A DNA stretch of 37,018 nucleotides from Alphaproteobacteria bacterium (GTDB lineage: Bacteria > Pseudomonadota > Alphaproteobacteria > Geminicoccales > Geminicoccaceae). Both the position numbers and the translations under genes were made by a program. Positions 1-9,622 of the stretch are shown piece after piece. The notes under the pieces were generated by a model that did no database searches, had not been told where the DNA came from, and worked only from the letters and a program-made list of their open reading frames with translations. The stretch's first letter is position 1. The number at the start of each line of letters is the position of its first letter. The stretch spans positions 100,174 to 137,191 of the forward strand of contig JALUAG010000066.1 of NCBI GenBank assembly GCA_027045875.1. The letters run 5' to 3'.

Positions 1-1
1 C

Positions 2-412
2 TTCGAGGCCGGGCGCCTCCTCGAAGCTGCCGACTGGGCGCGCGGCCGGCCCGGCCTCGAAGCGCTGCCCCTCGGCCTCTTCGGCGCCAGCACCGGGGCG
101 GCGGCGGCGCTGGTGGCGGCGGCGGAGCGACCGGCGTCGGTGGCGGCGGTGGTCTCGCGCGGCGGCCGTCCCGATCTCGCCGGTGCCGCCCTCGCCCGGG
201 TCGAGGCCCCGACCCTCCTCATCGTCGGCGGTCTCGACCATGTGGTGATCGAGCTCAACGAGCTCGCGCGGCGGCAGATGCACGGTCCGGTGGAGCTGCG
301 GATCGTGCCCGGGGCCGGGCATCTGTTCGAGGAGCCGGGAACCCTGGAGCAGGTGGTCGAACTCGCCCGCGACTGGTTCCTGCGCTGGCTGCCGACGGCT
401 GCCGAGGGCTGA
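2..412 (+). CDS. alpha/beta hydrolase (dienelactone hydrolase-like), 3' part only
   Basis: The gene is cut by the left edge; 136 codons are readable. The visible part carries the whole catalytic triad of an alpha/beta hydrolase: a nucleophile elbow GASTG near the window start, an acid Asp in IVGGLDHVV, and a His in GAGHLFEEPG close to the C-terminus. In known genomes such domains stand alone or are fused behind a phosphoribosyltransferase domain; the N-terminal part needed to tell these apart lies outside the window. The substrate cannot be inferred. Its stop codon directly abuts the convergent lepA stop with no base between them, so no room exists for a dedicated terminator. Confidence 0.8.
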   Translation, partial: FEAGRLLEAADWARGRPGLEALPLGLFGASTGAAAALVAAAERPASVAAVVSRGGRPDLAGAALARVEAPTLLIVGGLDHVVIELNELARRQMHGPVELRIVPGAGHLFEEPGTLEQVVELARDWFLRWLPTAAEG

Positions 413-2212
413 TCAGCCGGAGACCTTGAGAGCCGCGAGGAACGCCTCCTGGGGGATTTCCACGCGCCCCACCTGGCGCATGCGCTTCTTGCCTTCCTTC
501 TGCCTTTCGAGGAGCTTGCGCTTGCGACTGACATCGCCGCCGTAGCATTTGGCGGTGACGTCCTTGCGGTAGGCGCGGACCGTCTCGCGGGCGACGATGC
601 GACCGCCGATGGCGGCCTGGATGGCGATCTGGAACATCTGGCGGGGGATCAGTTCCTTGAGCTTCTCGCAGATCGCCCGCCCCCGGGATTCGGCCATCGA
701 GCGATGGACGATGAGCGCCAGGCTCTCCACCGGCTCGCCGTTGACCAGGATCGATAGCTTGACGAGATCCGATTCCCCGTAGCCGTCGAGCTGGTAGTCG
801 AAGCTCGCATAGCCGCGGCTGATCGACTTCAGACGGTCGTAGAAGTCGTAGACCACCTCGTTGAGGGGCAGCCGGTAGACCACCATCGCCCGGTTGCCGA
901 CATAGGTGAGGTCGAGCTGCTCGCCGCGCCGCTCCTGACAGAGCCGGAGCACCGAGCCGAGATGGGCGTCGGGCACCAGGATGGTGGCCCGGATCCAGGG
1001 CTCCTCGACCTTCACGATCTTGGTGGGATCGGGATAGTCGGCGGGGTTGTGCAGCTCCTGCACCGTGCCGTCCGTGCGATGGACGCGGTAGACCACCGAG
1101 GGCGCGGTGACCACGAGCTCGAGACCGAACTCCCGCTCCAGCCGCTCCTGCACGATCTCGAGATGCAGGAGGCCGAGGAAGCCGCAGCGGAAGCCGAGGC
1201 CGAGCGCCGTCGAGGTCTCCGGCTCGTACTCGAAGCTGGCGTCGTTGAGGCGCAGCTTGGCGAGGCTCTCGCGCAGATGGTCGTAGTCGTTGGAATCGAC
1301 CGGGAAGATGCCGCAGAACACCACCGGCTGGCTGGGCCGGAATCCCGGCAGCGGGGCGGCGGCGGGGCGCCGTTCCTCGGTGATGGTGTCGCCCACCCGG
1401 GCGTCGGCGATCTCCTTGATGCCGGCGGTGACGAAGCCGATCTCGCCGGGCCCCAGGGCCTCCACCAGCACCGGCTTCGGGGTGAACACCCCGACGCGGT
1501 CGATCTGGTGCACCGCCCGGGTGCCCATGAAGAGGATCTTCTGGCCCTTGCGGACCGTCCCGTTGCGCACCCGGATCAGGGTGACGACCCCCACGTAGGG
1601 ATCGTACCAGGAATCGACCACGAGCGCCTGCAGGGGCTCCTCGGCCCTCCCCTCGGGCGGCGGCAGGCGGGTGACGATGGCCTCCAGGAGATCGTCGATG
1701 CCCTCGCCGGTCTTGGCGGAGATCATGAGCGCCTCGGAGGCATCCAGCCCGATGATGTCCTCGATCTGCTCCCGGACGCGGTCGGGATCGGCGGCCGGCA
1801 GGTCGATCTTGTTCAGAACCGGCAGGATCTCGAGATCGGCGTCGATCGCCTGGTAGGCGTTGGCGAGCGTCTGGGCCTCGACGCCCTGGGTGGCGTCCAC
1901 CAGCAGCAGCGCGCCTTCGCAGGCCCGCATGGAGCGGCTGACCTCGTAGGAGAAATCGACGTGACCCGGCGTGTCGACGAGGTTGAAGAGGTAGCGCCGG
2001 CCGTCCCGCGCCTCGTATTCGAGACGCACGGTCTGGGCCTTGATGGTGATGCCGCGTTCGCGCTCGATGTCCATCGAATCGAGCACCTGCGAGGTCATCT
2101 CGCGCGCCTGCAGCGCCCCGCAGCGCTCGATCAGGCGATCGGCGAGGGTCGATTTGCCGTGGTCGATATGGGCGACGATCGCGAAATTGCGGATCCGCGA
2201 AAGCTCTTCCAT
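413..2212 (-). CDS. lepA: elongation factor 4 (LepA), ribosome back-translocating GTPase
   Basis: The protein has 599 residues, the usual LepA length. The start is the ATG at 2212, preceded by GGGAG about 5 nt upstream; it gives the family N-terminus [20 protein letters not shown]. The P-loop AHIDHGKS is at residues 14-21, followed by DTPGHVDF (G3) and NKID (G4). The C-terminal LepA-specific region ends in a lysine- and arginine-rich stretch ([21 protein letters not shown]). LepA is a cytoplasmic translational GTPase that acts on ribosomes during initiation or stalled elongation. It lies 31 nt downstream of pheT on the same strand and is probably cotranscribed with it. An in-frame upstream extension to 2317 has no family similarity and was not used. 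Confidence 0.97.
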   Translation of the reverse strand: MEELSRIRNFAIVAHIDHGKSTLADRLIERCGALQAREMTSQVLDSMDIERERGITIKAQTVRLEYEARDGRRYLFNLVDTPGHVDFSYEVSRSMRACEGALLLVDATQGVEAQTLANAYQAIDADLEILPVLNKIDLPAADPDRVREQIEDIIGLDASEALMISAKTGEGIDDLLEAIVTRLPPPEGRAEEPLQALVVDSWYDPYVGVVTLIRVRNGTVRKGQKILFMGTRAVHQIDRVGVFTPKPVLVEALGPGEIGFVTAGIKEIADARVGDTITEERRPAAAPLPGFRPSQPVVFCGIFPVDSNDYDHLRESLAKLRLNDASFEYEPETSTALGLGFRCGFLGLLHLEIVQERLEREFGLELVVTAPSVVYRVHRTDGTVQELHNPADYPDPTKIVKVEEPWIRATILVPDAHLGSVLRLCQERRGEQLDLTYVGNRAMVVYRLPLNEVVYDFYDRLKSISRGYASFDYQLDGYGESDLVKLSILVNGEPVESLALIVHRSMAESRGRAICEKLKELIPRQMFQIAIQAAIGGRIVARETVRAYRKDVTAKCYGGDVSRKRKLLERQKEGKKRMRQVGRVEIPQEAFLAALKVSG

Positions 2213-2243
2213 GGAGTCTCCCGACTGCCGGTCGCGGCCCGGA

Positions 2244-4640
2244 TCATCCCCGCAGCTCGGCACCGAGCCGGCTGCGTGCCGCCTCGATGATATGGTGCGC
2301 CACGCGCTCGATCTCACCCTCCGAAAGGGTGTGATCCTGCGCCTGGAGACGCACCGTGACGGCGAGCGACTTCTTGCCCTCGGGCACGCCGGGTCCCGTG
2401 TAGACGTCGAACAGCCGCACCTCGCGCACGAGCCTGCGGTCGGCCGAGCGGATCACCTTCAGGAGATCCTCGGCCGGCAGATCGGCGTCCACCAGGAAGG
2501 CGAAGTCGCGGTCGGCGGGCGGGAAGGGCCAGGCCTCGAGCGGCGGTCGCGTCTTGCTCGCCTTCGCCTTGGGGCGCGGCAGCGCCTCGAGGTCGAACTC
2601 GAAGGCCACCACCGGGAGCTCGATGTCGAAGGCCTCGAGAACGCCGGGATGCAGCTCGCCGAAGCTCGCCAGCGGATTGGGACCGAGGGTCACGGTGGCG
2701 GCCCGTCCTGGGTGGTACCAGGAGGGCGGCCCGGCGATCTGCAGGGCCTCCACCCGCACGCCGAGATCGGCGAGCAGGGCGTAGAGATCGCTCTTGGCGT
2801 CGATGGCGTCCACGGGACGCCTGGGGACGTCCCAGTGGCGGGGCGCGAAGGCGCCGAAGCGCAGCCCCGCCACCGCGGTCCGCTGCTCGCCCGGTCCGGC
2901 CCCCAGAAAACGCGGCCCCACCTCGAACAGGGCGCCCGTCTCCTGCTTGCGGGCGATGTTGCGGGCGGCGGCGGCGAGCAGCCCCGGCAGCAGCGACGGC
3001 CGCAGCACCGAGAGATCGGAGGAAAGGGGGTTGCGCAGCCGGATCGGTTCCCCGTCCGAGAACAGCCGCGCCTGCTCCTCGCCGACGAAGGACCAGGTCA
3101 CCGCCTCCAGATAGCCCAGCGTCGCCGCCCTGCGGCGGGCCTGGACACGTCGCCGCTGGTCCGGCGTCAGTACGCCCCTGCCCACCGCTTCGGTGCGCGT
3201 GACCGGCACCGGCGGCACCCGGTCGTAGCCGTGCAGCCGCGTCAGCTCCTCGACGATGCAGGCCTCGGTGGTGATGTCGTGGCGCCAGCTCGGCACCGTG
3301 AGATCGTAGGTCTCGGGGCCGCCGGCGACACCGAAGCCCAGCGCTTCGAGGATGCGCACCATCTCCTCGGGCTCGAGGCGGATGCCCGCAAGGCGCGGCA
3401 GCTGCTCGGCCCGGAAGCGGATCTCCCGGCGCGTCTCGGGAACGCGCCCGGCGAGCACCGCCGGCCCCGCCTCGCCGCCGCAGAGATCGAGAATGAGGCG
3501 GGTCGCGTACTCGGCGCCGGGCAGCAGCATGGCCGGGTCGAGACCGCGCTCGAAACGCGTGCGGGCGTCGCTCTCGATGCCGAGCCGGCGACCGGTGGCG
3601 GCCACCCTCGGGGGATCGAACAGCGCCACCTCGAGGAGCACGTCGGTGGTCTCCTCGGTAACCCCCGTGCTCTCGCCGCCCATGATGCCGCCCAGCGCCA
3701 CGGGACCCGTATCGTCGGCGATCACCACCATCGTCTCGTCGAGCTCGTACTCCCGCTCGTCGAGGGCGAGCAGCCGTTCGCCGGGACGCGCGAACCGCAG
3801 CACGAGATCCCCCCGGATCTTCGCCGCGTCGTAGACGTGGAGCGGGCGGTTGAGGTCGAACATCACGTAGTTGGTGATGTCCACGAGAGCCGAGATGGGA
3901 CGCAGGCCGATGGCGCGCAGCCGGCGCTGCAGCCAGGGCGGGCTCGGCCCGTTCCTCACCCCGCGGATGATGCGCCCGAGGAAGGCCGGGCAGGCGTTCT
4001 CCGCCCCGGCCGGGAAGGCGAGGCGGATGTCGGGGCCCGGGGTGCCAGTCGAGGGCACGGCGGTGATGGTGCGGGGCCGGAAGCTGCCGGCGCCGGCGGC
4101 GGCGAGATCGCGGGCGATCCCGGAAACCCCGAAGCAGTCGGCGCGGTTGGGGGTGACGGCGAGGTCGATCACCGGCCCCTCGAGCCCCAGCACCTCGGCG
4201 GCCGGGGTGCCGATCTCCCAGCCGCCCTCGAGGTCGATGATGCCCTCGTGGTCCTCGCCGATGCCCAGTTCCCAGGCCGAACACAGCATGCCGCGGCTCT
4301 CGACGCCGCGGATCACCGCCCGCTTGAGGGGCTGGCCGGTGGCCGGAATGACCGTCCCTTCGGGGGCGAAGATGCCGTACATGCCGCTCCGGGCGTTGGG
4401 CGCGCCGCACACCACCTGCACCACCCCCGAGCGCGTCTCCACCTCGCACAGCTTGAGCTTGTCGGCGTTGGGATGGGGGCGCGCCTCGCGCACGCGGGCG
4501 ACGGTGAAGCCGGCGAGCCTGGCCGCCGGGTCGGCCACCTCCTCCACCTCGAGCCCCAGACCGGTGAGCCTCTCGGCCAGCGCCTCGGCGCCGGCCTCGG
4601 TCTCCAGATGTTCGCGCAGCCAGGGAAGGGTGAACTTCAT
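2244..4640 (-). CDS. pheT: phenylalanine--tRNA ligase beta subunit
   Basis: The protein has 798 residues, typical for bacterial PheT. The N-terminal [14 protein letters not shown] is characteristic. An OB-fold tRNA-binding domain follows ([12 protein letters not shown] near residue 50), then the B3/B4 editing module, the B5 domain and the catalytic-like core. The C-terminus is the ferredoxin-fold anticodon-binding domain ([20 protein letters not shown]). With PheS it forms the alpha2-beta2 enzyme charging tRNA-Phe in the cytoplasm. Its ATG overlaps the pheS stop as ATGA (4637-4640), so translation is probably coupled. A much longer open frame in the same reading frame reaches past pheS and is only a high-GC shadow. 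Confidence 0.97.
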   Translation of the reverse strand: MKFTLPWLREHLETEAGAEALAERLTGLGLEVEEVADPAARLAGFTVARVREARPHPNADKLKLCEVETRSGVVQVVCGAPNARSGMYGIFAPEGTVIPATGQPLKRAVIRGVESRGMLCSAWELGIGEDHEGIIDLEGGWEIGTPAAEVLGLEGPVIDLAVTPNRADCFGVSGIARDLAAAGAGSFRPRTITAVPSTGTPGPDIRLAFPAGAENACPAFLGRIIRGVRNGPSPPWLQRRLRAIGLRPISALVDITNYVMFDLNRPLHVYDAAKIRGDLVLRFARPGERLLALDEREYELDETMVVIADDTGPVALGGIMGGESTGVTEETTDVLLEVALFDPPRVAATGRRLGIESDARTRFERGLDPAMLLPGAEYATRLILDLCGGEAGPAVLAGRVPETRREIRFRAEQLPRLAGIRLEPEEMVRILEALGFGVAGGPETYDLTVPSWRHDITTEACIVEELTRLHGYDRVPPVPVTRTEAVGRGVLTPDQRRRVQARRRAATLGYLEAVTWSFVGEEQARLFSDGEPIRLRNPLSSDLSVLRPSLLPGLLAAAARNIARKQETGALFEVGPRFLGAGPGEQRTAVAGLRFGAFAPRHWDVPRRPVDAIDAKSDLYALLADLGVRVEALQIAGPPSWYHPGRAATVTLGPNPLASFGELHPGVLEAFDIELPVVAFEFDLEALPRPKAKASKTRPPLEAWPFPPADRDFAFLVDADLPAEDLLKVIRSADRRLVREVRLFDVYTGPGVPEGKKSLAVTVRLQAQDHTLSEGEIERVAHHIIEAARSRLGAELRG

Positions 4641-5716
4641 CGCGACAGCCCGCCGTAGGTCGTCGGTATGTCGAGCGGCACGAAGCCGTAATGACGTAGC
4701 CAGCGCAGGTCGCCTTCGAAGAAGGTCCGCAGATCGGGAATGCCGTATTTGAGCATCGCCAGACGGTCGATGCCGAGGCCGAAGGCGAAGCCCTGCCACA
4801 CGTCCGGCTCGAGACCGACGCCTTCGAGCACCCGCGGGTGGACCATCCCGCAGCCCAGGATCTCGAGCCAGTCGTCGCCGGCCCCCACCACGAGCTGGCC
4901 CTTGCCCCGCCGGCAGCCGATGTCCATCTCCGCCGAGGGCTCGGTGAAGGGGAAGAAGCTCGGGCGGAAGCGGACCGGAATGTCGTCGCGTTCGAAGAAG
5001 GCCCGCACGAAATCGATCAGGCAGCCCTTGAGATGGCCCATGTGGGTGCGGCGGTCGATCAGCAGCCCCTCGACCTGGTGGAACATGGGCGTGTGGGTCA
5101 TGTCGTAGTCGCGGCGATAGACCCGCCCCGGGGCGATGATGCGGAAGGGCGGCCTGCCGGCCAGCATGGTGCGGATCTGCACCGGGCTCGTGTGGGTGCG
5201 CAGCAGCAGCGGGGCGCCCTCCTCCTCGGCCTCGAGGAAGAAGGTGTCCTGCATCTGGCGGGCGGGATGCTCGGGCGGAATGTTGAGAGCGGTGAAATTG
5301 TGGTAGTCGTCCTCCACGTCCGGCCCCTCGGCGACGGCGAAGCCCATGTCGGCGAGGATGGCGACGATCTCCTCGGTGACCTGGCTCACGGGATGGACGC
5401 GCCCTTCGGGGCGCGGGCGCGGCGGCAGGGTGACGTCGATGCGCTCGCGGGCGAGCCGGCGTTCGAGCTCGATCCGCTCCAGTTCGGCGCGCCGGCGGGC
5501 GATCGCCTCCTCGACGGTGCGCTTGAGGGCGTTCACCGCCTGGCCCGCCGCCCGCCGCTCCTCCGGCGGCAGCCGGCCGACCGCCTTCGCCAGCGCCGTC
5601 ACCTCGCCCCTGCGCCCGAGCGCCCGCACCCGGATCTCCTCGAGCGCCCGCAGATCGGCGGCGGCGGCGATGGCCGCCAGCAGCTCGCCTTCCAGCCGTT
5701 CCCGCTGTTCCTCCAT
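4637..5716 (-). CDS. pheS: phenylalanine--tRNA ligase alpha subunit
   Basis: The protein has 359 residues. It starts with a coiled-coil N-terminal region ([16 protein letters not shown]) and carries class II synthetase signatures: [10 protein letters not shown] and FHQVEG around motif 2, and [14 protein letters not shown] as motif 3. The ATG at 5716 was chosen because GAGGGGGA stands just upstream; an in-frame ATG at 5758 lies inside the terminator region and is unlikely. It is the catalytic subunit for Phe-tRNA synthesis. A strong intrinsic terminator separates it from rplT, so pheST expression depends on readthrough or on an unseen promoter in the short gap. Confidence 0.97.
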   Translation of the reverse strand: MEEQRERLEGELLAAIAAAADLRALEEIRVRALGRRGEVTALAKAVGRLPPEERRAAGQAVNALKRTVEEAIARRRAELERIELERRLARERIDVTLPPRPRPEGRVHPVSQVTEEIVAILADMGFAVAEGPDVEDDYHNFTALNIPPEHPARQMQDTFFLEAEEEGAPLLLRTHTSPVQIRTMLAGRPPFRIIAPGRVYRRDYDMTHTPMFHQVEGLLIDRRTHMGHLKGCLIDFVRAFFERDDIPVRFRPSFFPFTEPSAEMDIGCRRGKGQLVVGAGDDWLEILGCGMVHPRVLEGVGLEPDVWQGFAFGLGIDRLAMLKYGIPDLRTFFEGDLRWLRHYGFVPLDIPTTYGGLSR

Positions 5717-5756
5717 GCTCGTCCCCCTCGCCGCTGCGCCCCCGTCCGCCTGTGGC

Positions 5757-5784
5757 AAAAAGCAAAGGGGCCGACAAGGCCCCT
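5757..5784 (-). terminator. intrinsic terminator between rplT and pheS
   Basis: On the minus strand a perfect 7-bp stem, AGGGGCC-loop TTGTC-GGCCCCT, is followed by TTGCTTTTT. It begins about 47 nt after the rplT stop and ends about 40 nt before the pheS start. I see no Phe-rich leader peptide in the 47 nt between rplT and the stem, so this looks like a plain or partial terminator rather than a pheL-type attenuator. Confidence 0.8.
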
Positions 5785-5831
5785 CTCGCGGCGGTCCTCG
5801 CTCGGGGGCCGGCGCCGCCGGCCCCCCGGTC

Positions 5832-6191
5832 TCACGCCTGGAGAGCGGCCTGCGCTTCCTCGACCAGACGCGCGAACGCGCCCGCGTCCCGCACCGCGAG
5901 ATCGGCCAGCACCTTGCGGTCCACCTCGACGCCGGCGAGCTTGAGACCGTGCACCAGTCGGCCGTAGGTCATGCCCCGCTCGCGGGCGGCGGCGTTGATG
6001 CGCTGGATCCACAGGCTGCGGAAGTCCCGCTTGCGCTGGCGGCGATCGCGGTAGGCGTACTGCATGGCGCGCTCGACCGCCTGCTTGGCGGTCTTGATGC
6101 AGTTCTTGCGCCGCCCGCGGTAACCCTTGGCGAGCTTGAGAACCTTCTTGTGCCTGGCGTGGGAGGTCACGCCCCGCTTCACTCTTGCCAT
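5832..6191 (-). CDS. rplT: 50S ribosomal protein L20
   Basis: The 119-residue basic protein has the L20 N-terminus [24 protein letters not shown]-type and the internal [26 protein letters not shown] stretch (given here as a family landmark at about residues 59-84). L20 binds 23S rRNA early in large-subunit assembly and, in several bacteria, represses its own operon. It follows rpmI by 27 nt and shares its promoter. The stop is 47 nt ahead of the terminator stem. Length and sequence are typical. Confidence 0.98.
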   Translation of the reverse strand: MARVKRGVTSHARHKKVLKLAKGYRGRRKNCIKTAKQAVERAMQYAYRDRRQRKRDFRSLWIQRINAAARERGMTYGRLVHGLKLAGVEVDRKVLADLAVRDAGAFARLVEEAQAALQA

Positions 6192-6218
6192 GATGGTCGA
6201 TCCTTCTGCGCGCGTCCG

Positions 6219-6419
6219 TCAGGCGCCGTAGGGCAGCATGCGCTTGATCAGCTTCGCGTCCGAGGGCGAGGCGATGGTGGTGCCTCGCGTCCGGCGCTTG
6301 GTCTTGCGCGAGAGATGGGAGAAATTGTGGCTGTGGAACGCGTGCGCCCGGCGCACCTTGCCGGTGCCGGTCAAGGAGAAGCGCTTCGCGGCCGCGCGCT
6401 TGGTTTTCATCTTCGTCAT
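6219..6419 (-). CDS. rpmI: 50S ribosomal protein L35
   Basis: The protein has 66 residues, starting MTKMKTKRAAAKRF, nearly the standard L35 N-terminus, and ending KLIKRMLPYGA. The ATG at 6419 is preceded by GGAGAG about 10 nt upstream; the alternative ATG at 6410 would remove three residues. It is the first gene of rpmI-rplT. The infC gene that often precedes rpmI is absent here; the upstream neighbour is an MttB-family gene, and a promoter lies directly between them. Confidence 0.97.
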   Translation of the reverse strand: MTKMKTKRAAAKRFSLTGTGKVRRAHAFHSHNFSHLSRKTKRRTRGTTIASPSDAKLIKRMLPYGA

Positions 6420-6480
6420 GGTCGGGAACTCTCCGGAAGTCCGCCGCCGCGGCGCATCGGAGCGCGGCGAGAGCCCGCGC

Positions 6481-6509
6481 CTTATAGCCAAGGCCTCGAC
6501 GCCGCGCAA
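6481..6509 (-). promoter_or_regulatory. rpmI: sigma70-type promoter for rpmI-rplT
   Basis: On the minus strand TTGCGC (6509-6504) is followed after exactly 17 nt by TATAAG (6486-6481), within GGCTATAAGG. A transcript starting near 6474 would have a leader of about 55 nt before the rpmI ATG. It lies in the 106-nt gap between the mttB-like stop and rpmI, where a ribosomal protein promoter is expected. Confidence 0.7.
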
Positions 6510-6525
6510 CCGTCCGCGGGGGCGC

Positions 6526-8052
6526 CTATTCGCCGCTCTCGGGCAGCCTCTCCTCGCGTTTCCGGACATAGGCTTCGAGGGCCTCGGCGACAGCGGGATC
6601 GAGGGGCGGCGCCTCGTAGTCCTCGAGCAGGGAGCGGGCCGCCTCGAGGGCGCGGGCCGCCGCGTCCCGGCCGCCCTCCGCCTGCCACTGTTCGAAACTG
6701 TTGTTGTCGAACAGCTCGGCCATGAAGAAGGCGGCCCGGAATTGCGCCTGGGTATGGGCGGTGCCGAAGAAGTGGCCACCCGGGCCGACCTCGGCGATGG
6801 CCGCCATCGCCTCCTCGAAATCGGCGAAGCGGGGGCCCTGCCCGAAGCGATACAGCATCGCCATCTGCTCGGCGTCCAGCACGAACTTGGCGAGGCTCGC
6901 GGTGAGCCCGGCCTCCGTCCAGCCGGCGCAATGCATGACGAGATTGCAGCCTGCGAGCAGGATGGGCAGCATGTTGAAGGCGCTCTCGTAACCGGCCTGG
7001 GCGTCGGTGATCTTGCTGCCGGTGAGCATGCCCGAGGAACGCCAGGGCAGGCCGTAGCGGCGGGCGAGCTGGCCGATCATCAGGTTCATGGCGGCGAGCT
7101 CGCCGGTGCCGGCCATCGGCGCCCCCGACTTCATCGACACCGCGGCCAGGAAGTTGCCGTAGATCATCGGACAGCCGGGCCGGCAGAGCTGGGCGAAGGC
7201 GATGCCGGCGAGCGCCTCGGCGTTGAGCTGGGCCACGGTGGCCGGTGCCGAGGCCGGAGTGTTGGCGCCGGCCATGGTGAAGGGGCTCACGATCACCGGC
7301 TGACCGGCGCGGGCGTAGACCTTGAGCGCCCCCAGCATGGTGGCGTCCCAGACGAGGGGCGAGTTGCAGTTGACGAGCGAGACCATCACCGGCTGGCGGC
7401 CGACCACCTCCTCCCCGAACAGGATCGCCGCCATGCGGACCGCGTCCTCGGCCCGCTCGGGCGCCGTCACCGGCCCCATGAACACCTTGTCGGAATGGCG
7501 GATGGCCGACAGCGTGACGTGCAGATGCCGGCGCGGCACCGGCACGTCGACCGGTTCGCAGGTGACGGCCCCGGTGCCGTGGAGGGCGGGACTCAGATGG
7601 GCCAGCCTGTGGAAGACGGTCAGATCCTCGAGCGTGCCGTAGCGCCGCTCGCCGTCGAACATGCGCACGAAGGGCGAGCCGTAGCTGGGGAAGAACACCG
7701 TGTGCTCGCCGCCGATCGCGAGCGATCGCGCGGAATTGCGGGCCCGGATGGTGAACCGCGCGGGCGCCCTGGCGACGAGATCGAGCAGCAGCTCGCGGGG
7801 GATCCGCACCCGCGTCTCCTCGACCCGCGCCCCGGCCGCCCGCCACAGGGCCAGCGCCTCGCCGTCCTGGAAGGCGATGCCGGTCTCCTCCAGGATCCGC
7901 ATCGAGGCCTCGTGCAGGCGTTCGACGCCTTCCCCGTCGAGGATCTCGTAGACCGGAATGCCGCGTTCGAGGGGCGGCAGCATGGCGCTTTCCGGTCGCG
8001 ATCGCGCCTGCCGCCGCGCCGCCCGACCCCCTCTGCGTCCCTCGCGTGCCAT
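6526..8052 (-). CDS. MttB-family (non-pyrrolysine) trimethylamine/betaine methyltransferase-like protein
   Basis: The 508-residue protein matches the trimethylamine methyltransferase family in overall layout: an N-terminal region with LHEASMRILEETGIAF, a TIM-barrel core containing HTVFFPSYGSPF, PVIVSPFTMAGAN, and a C-terminal helical part with HTQAQFRAAFFMAELFDNN. The family comprises archaeal pyrrolysine MttB enzymes and a large non-pyrrolysine group, some of which demethylate glycine betaine or related quaternary amines and pass the methyl to a corrinoid protein. No in-frame TAG occurs, so this is of the non-Pyl type. No corrinoid protein gene (MttC-like) is nearby, so the substrate is open. 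The ATG at 8052 has GGAG about 7 nt upstream; an ATG at 7983 is possible. Confidence 0.85.
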   Translation of the reverse strand: MAREGRRGGRAARRQARSRPESAMLPPLERGIPVYEILDGEGVERLHEASMRILEETGIAFQDGEALALWRAAGARVEETRVRIPRELLLDLVARAPARFTIRARNSARSLAIGGEHTVFFPSYGSPFVRMFDGERRYGTLEDLTVFHRLAHLSPALHGTGAVTCEPVDVPVPRRHLHVTLSAIRHSDKVFMGPVTAPERAEDAVRMAAILFGEEVVGRQPVMVSLVNCNSPLVWDATMLGALKVYARAGQPVIVSPFTMAGANTPASAPATVAQLNAEALAGIAFAQLCRPGCPMIYGNFLAAVSMKSGAPMAGTGELAAMNLMIGQLARRYGLPWRSSGMLTGSKITDAQAGYESAFNMLPILLAGCNLVMHCAGWTEAGLTASLAKFVLDAEQMAMLYRFGQGPRFADFEEAMAAIAEVGPGGHFFGTAHTQAQFRAAFFMAELFDNNSFEQWQAEGGRDAAARALEAARSLLEDYEAPPLDPAVAEALEAYVRKREERLPESGE

Positions 8053-8164
8053 GCCGCCTCTCCAGGATCACCGACCGGCTCCGCCGACGGAGCCGCACCG
8101 CCTCTATCATGGCCGCCACCGGGCCTCGGGAGCCTGCGCGACACCGGCCGTCGGCGAGGCGACA

Positions 8165-9055
8165 TCAGCGGCCGGCGGTCTCCCGCTCCTCCTCGGCGGC
8201 GGAGGCGGCGCCTGCGGTCCCGGTCCCGCCCGCGGGCGGTGCGGGGTCGCCGGCATCGGCGGCGGACGCCTCTCCTTCCCCGGCCGCCGCCTCGCCCGCG
8301 GGATCGGACGCGGCCTGCCCGGCCTTCGCCGTCTGCGCCTGGCGGTGCCGCTCGCGCGCCCGCGCGGCCATCAGATTGAGGGCCTCCACCATCGCCGAGA
8401 AGGCGATGGCGAAATAGAGGTAGCCGCGCGGGATGTGGTACTGCAGCGCGTCGCCGACGAGCGCCATGCCGATGAGCAGCAGGAAGGCCAGCGCCAGCAT
8501 CTTCACCGAGGGGTGATTGTTGACGAAGCGGGCGGTGGGCTCGGCCGCCACCAGCATCACGATCATGGCGATCACCACCGCGGTCACCATGATCTCGATG
8601 TGCTCCGCCATGCCCACGGCGGTGATCACCGAATCGAGCGAAAACACCACGTCGAGCAGCGCGATCTGGACCACCGCCGCGGCCATGGTGGTGCTGCCGG
8701 GGCGGGAGGTCTCGACGCGCCCCTCGGTCATCTCGAAGATCTCGATGGTCGCCTTGGCGAGCAGGAAGAGGCCGCCGAGGCCCAGCACGATGTCCCGCCA
8801 GGAGACCACCCAGCCGAAGATGGAGAAGGCGGGCTGGGTGAGGCCGACGATCCAGCTGATGGAGAACAGCAGCATCAGCCGCATGAGGAGCGCGAGACCG
8901 AGGCCGAGGCGCCGGGCGAAGGGCTGCTGATGCATCGGCAGCCGGGCGGTGACGATGGAGATGAAGATGATGTTGTCGATGCCGAGGACGATCTCGAGGG
9001 CGGTCAGGGTGAGCAGACTCGCCCACGCCTCGAAACTGAACAGGAGATCGAGCAT
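8165..9055 (-). CDS. TerC-family integral membrane protein
   Basis: The 296-residue protein has about seven hydrophobic segments. It shows the two TerC signature stretches, EIVLGIDNIIFISI near residue 21 and DVVFSLDSVITAVGM near residue 135, each with conserved acidic residues in membrane helices. TerC proteins are inner-membrane proteins linked to tellurite resistance and, in better studied members, to manganese efflux and metalation of exported proteins. The C-terminal 60 residues are Ala/Gly/Pro/Glu-rich, low-complexity and probably disordered in the cytoplasm. It lies 10 nt downstream of the maoC-like gene and probably forms an operon with it. Confidence 0.9.
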   Translation of the reverse strand: MLDLLFSFEAWASLLTLTALEIVLGIDNIIFISIVTARLPMHQQPFARRLGLGLALLMRLMLLFSISWIVGLTQPAFSIFGWVVSWRDIVLGLGGLFLLAKATIEIFEMTEGRVETSRPGSTTMAAAVVQIALLDVVFSLDSVITAVGMAEHIEIMVTAVVIAMIVMLVAAEPTARFVNNHPSVKMLALAFLLLIGMALVGDALQYHIPRGYLYFAIAFSAMVEALNLMAARARERHRQAQTAKAGQAASDPAGEAAAGEGEASAADAGDPAPPAGGTGTAGAASAAEEERETAGR

Positions 9056-9065
9056 GGTGATGGTC

Positions 9066-9527
9066 TCAGTCGCTCCGGCCCGCCGCCCGCTTCAGGATGT
9101 GCGTGACGGTGAAGGTCATCACGGCTTCGCCATGCTGATTGGTGACGGTATAGGCGATGCGCGCCGTTCCCCGATCGGGGCGGCTCTTCGAGGGGCGCAC
9201 TTCCAGCACCTCCGCCTCGACCCGCAGGGTGTCGTCGGGGCGCACCGGCAGCAGCCAGCGGATCTCCTCCATCCCCGGCGAACCCATGGAGGCGGCGTTG
9301 AAGATCCGTTCCTGGAGGATCAGGCGGAAGGCGACGAGGAGGGTGTGGAAGCCGCTGGCGATGACGCCTCCGTAGGGGCTCCGCGCCGCCGCCGGCTTGT
9401 CGATGTGGAAGGGCTGGGGATCCCATTCGAAGGCGAAGGCCATGATCTGGGCTTCGCTGAGCGTGGCTCCTTCGGTCGTGAAGCGCTGGCCGGGACGGAA
9501 ATCGTCCAGCCAAAGATCGCGGGTCAT
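9066..9527 (-). CDS. MaoC-like hotdog-fold (R)-enoyl-CoA hydratase family protein
   Basis: The 153-residue single-hotdog protein has the hydratase 2 motif FEWDPQPFHID with candidate catalytic D36 and H41, then GGVIASGFHT. MaoC-like proteins hydrate or dehydrate acyl-CoA thioesters in fatty acid, PHA or dicarboxylate metabolism. The exact acyl substrate is not visible. The start ATG at 9527 is preceded by GAGG about 8 nt upstream. It is the first gene of a minus-strand pair with terC and diverges from alkB across a 95-nt gap that must hold both promoters. Confidence 0.85.
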   Translation of the reverse strand: MTRDLWLDDFRPGQRFTTEGATLSEAQIMAFAFEWDPQPFHIDKPAAARSPYGGVIASGFHTLLVAFRLILQERIFNAASMGSPGMEEIRWLLPVRPDDTLRVEAEVLEVRPSKSRPDRGTARIAYTVTNQHGEAVMTFTVTHILKRAAGRSD

Positions 9528-9622
9528 CCTCGTTCCCTCGGTTGCGCCGGGAAAATGGCGAATGCGGGGGTGCCTGACAAGGGGCGGCTTGTCGGTCCGC
9601 CGGTCGCCGCCATATCCGCCCC

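Noticed and set aside
962-2290. 442-codon plus-strand open frame opposite lepA
   Set aside because: It lies wholly antisense to a well-supported gene; His/Gly/Asp-rich composition is a high-GC third-position artefact.
2040-4658. 872-codon plus-strand open frame opposite pheT
   Set aside because: It is entirely antisense to pheT and lepA and has shadow composition and no recognisable domain.
5785-5831. pheL-type attenuator leader upstream of pheS
   Set aside because: The 47-nt stretch before the terminator has no short frame with consecutive Phe codons; it is better read as a terminator after rplT.
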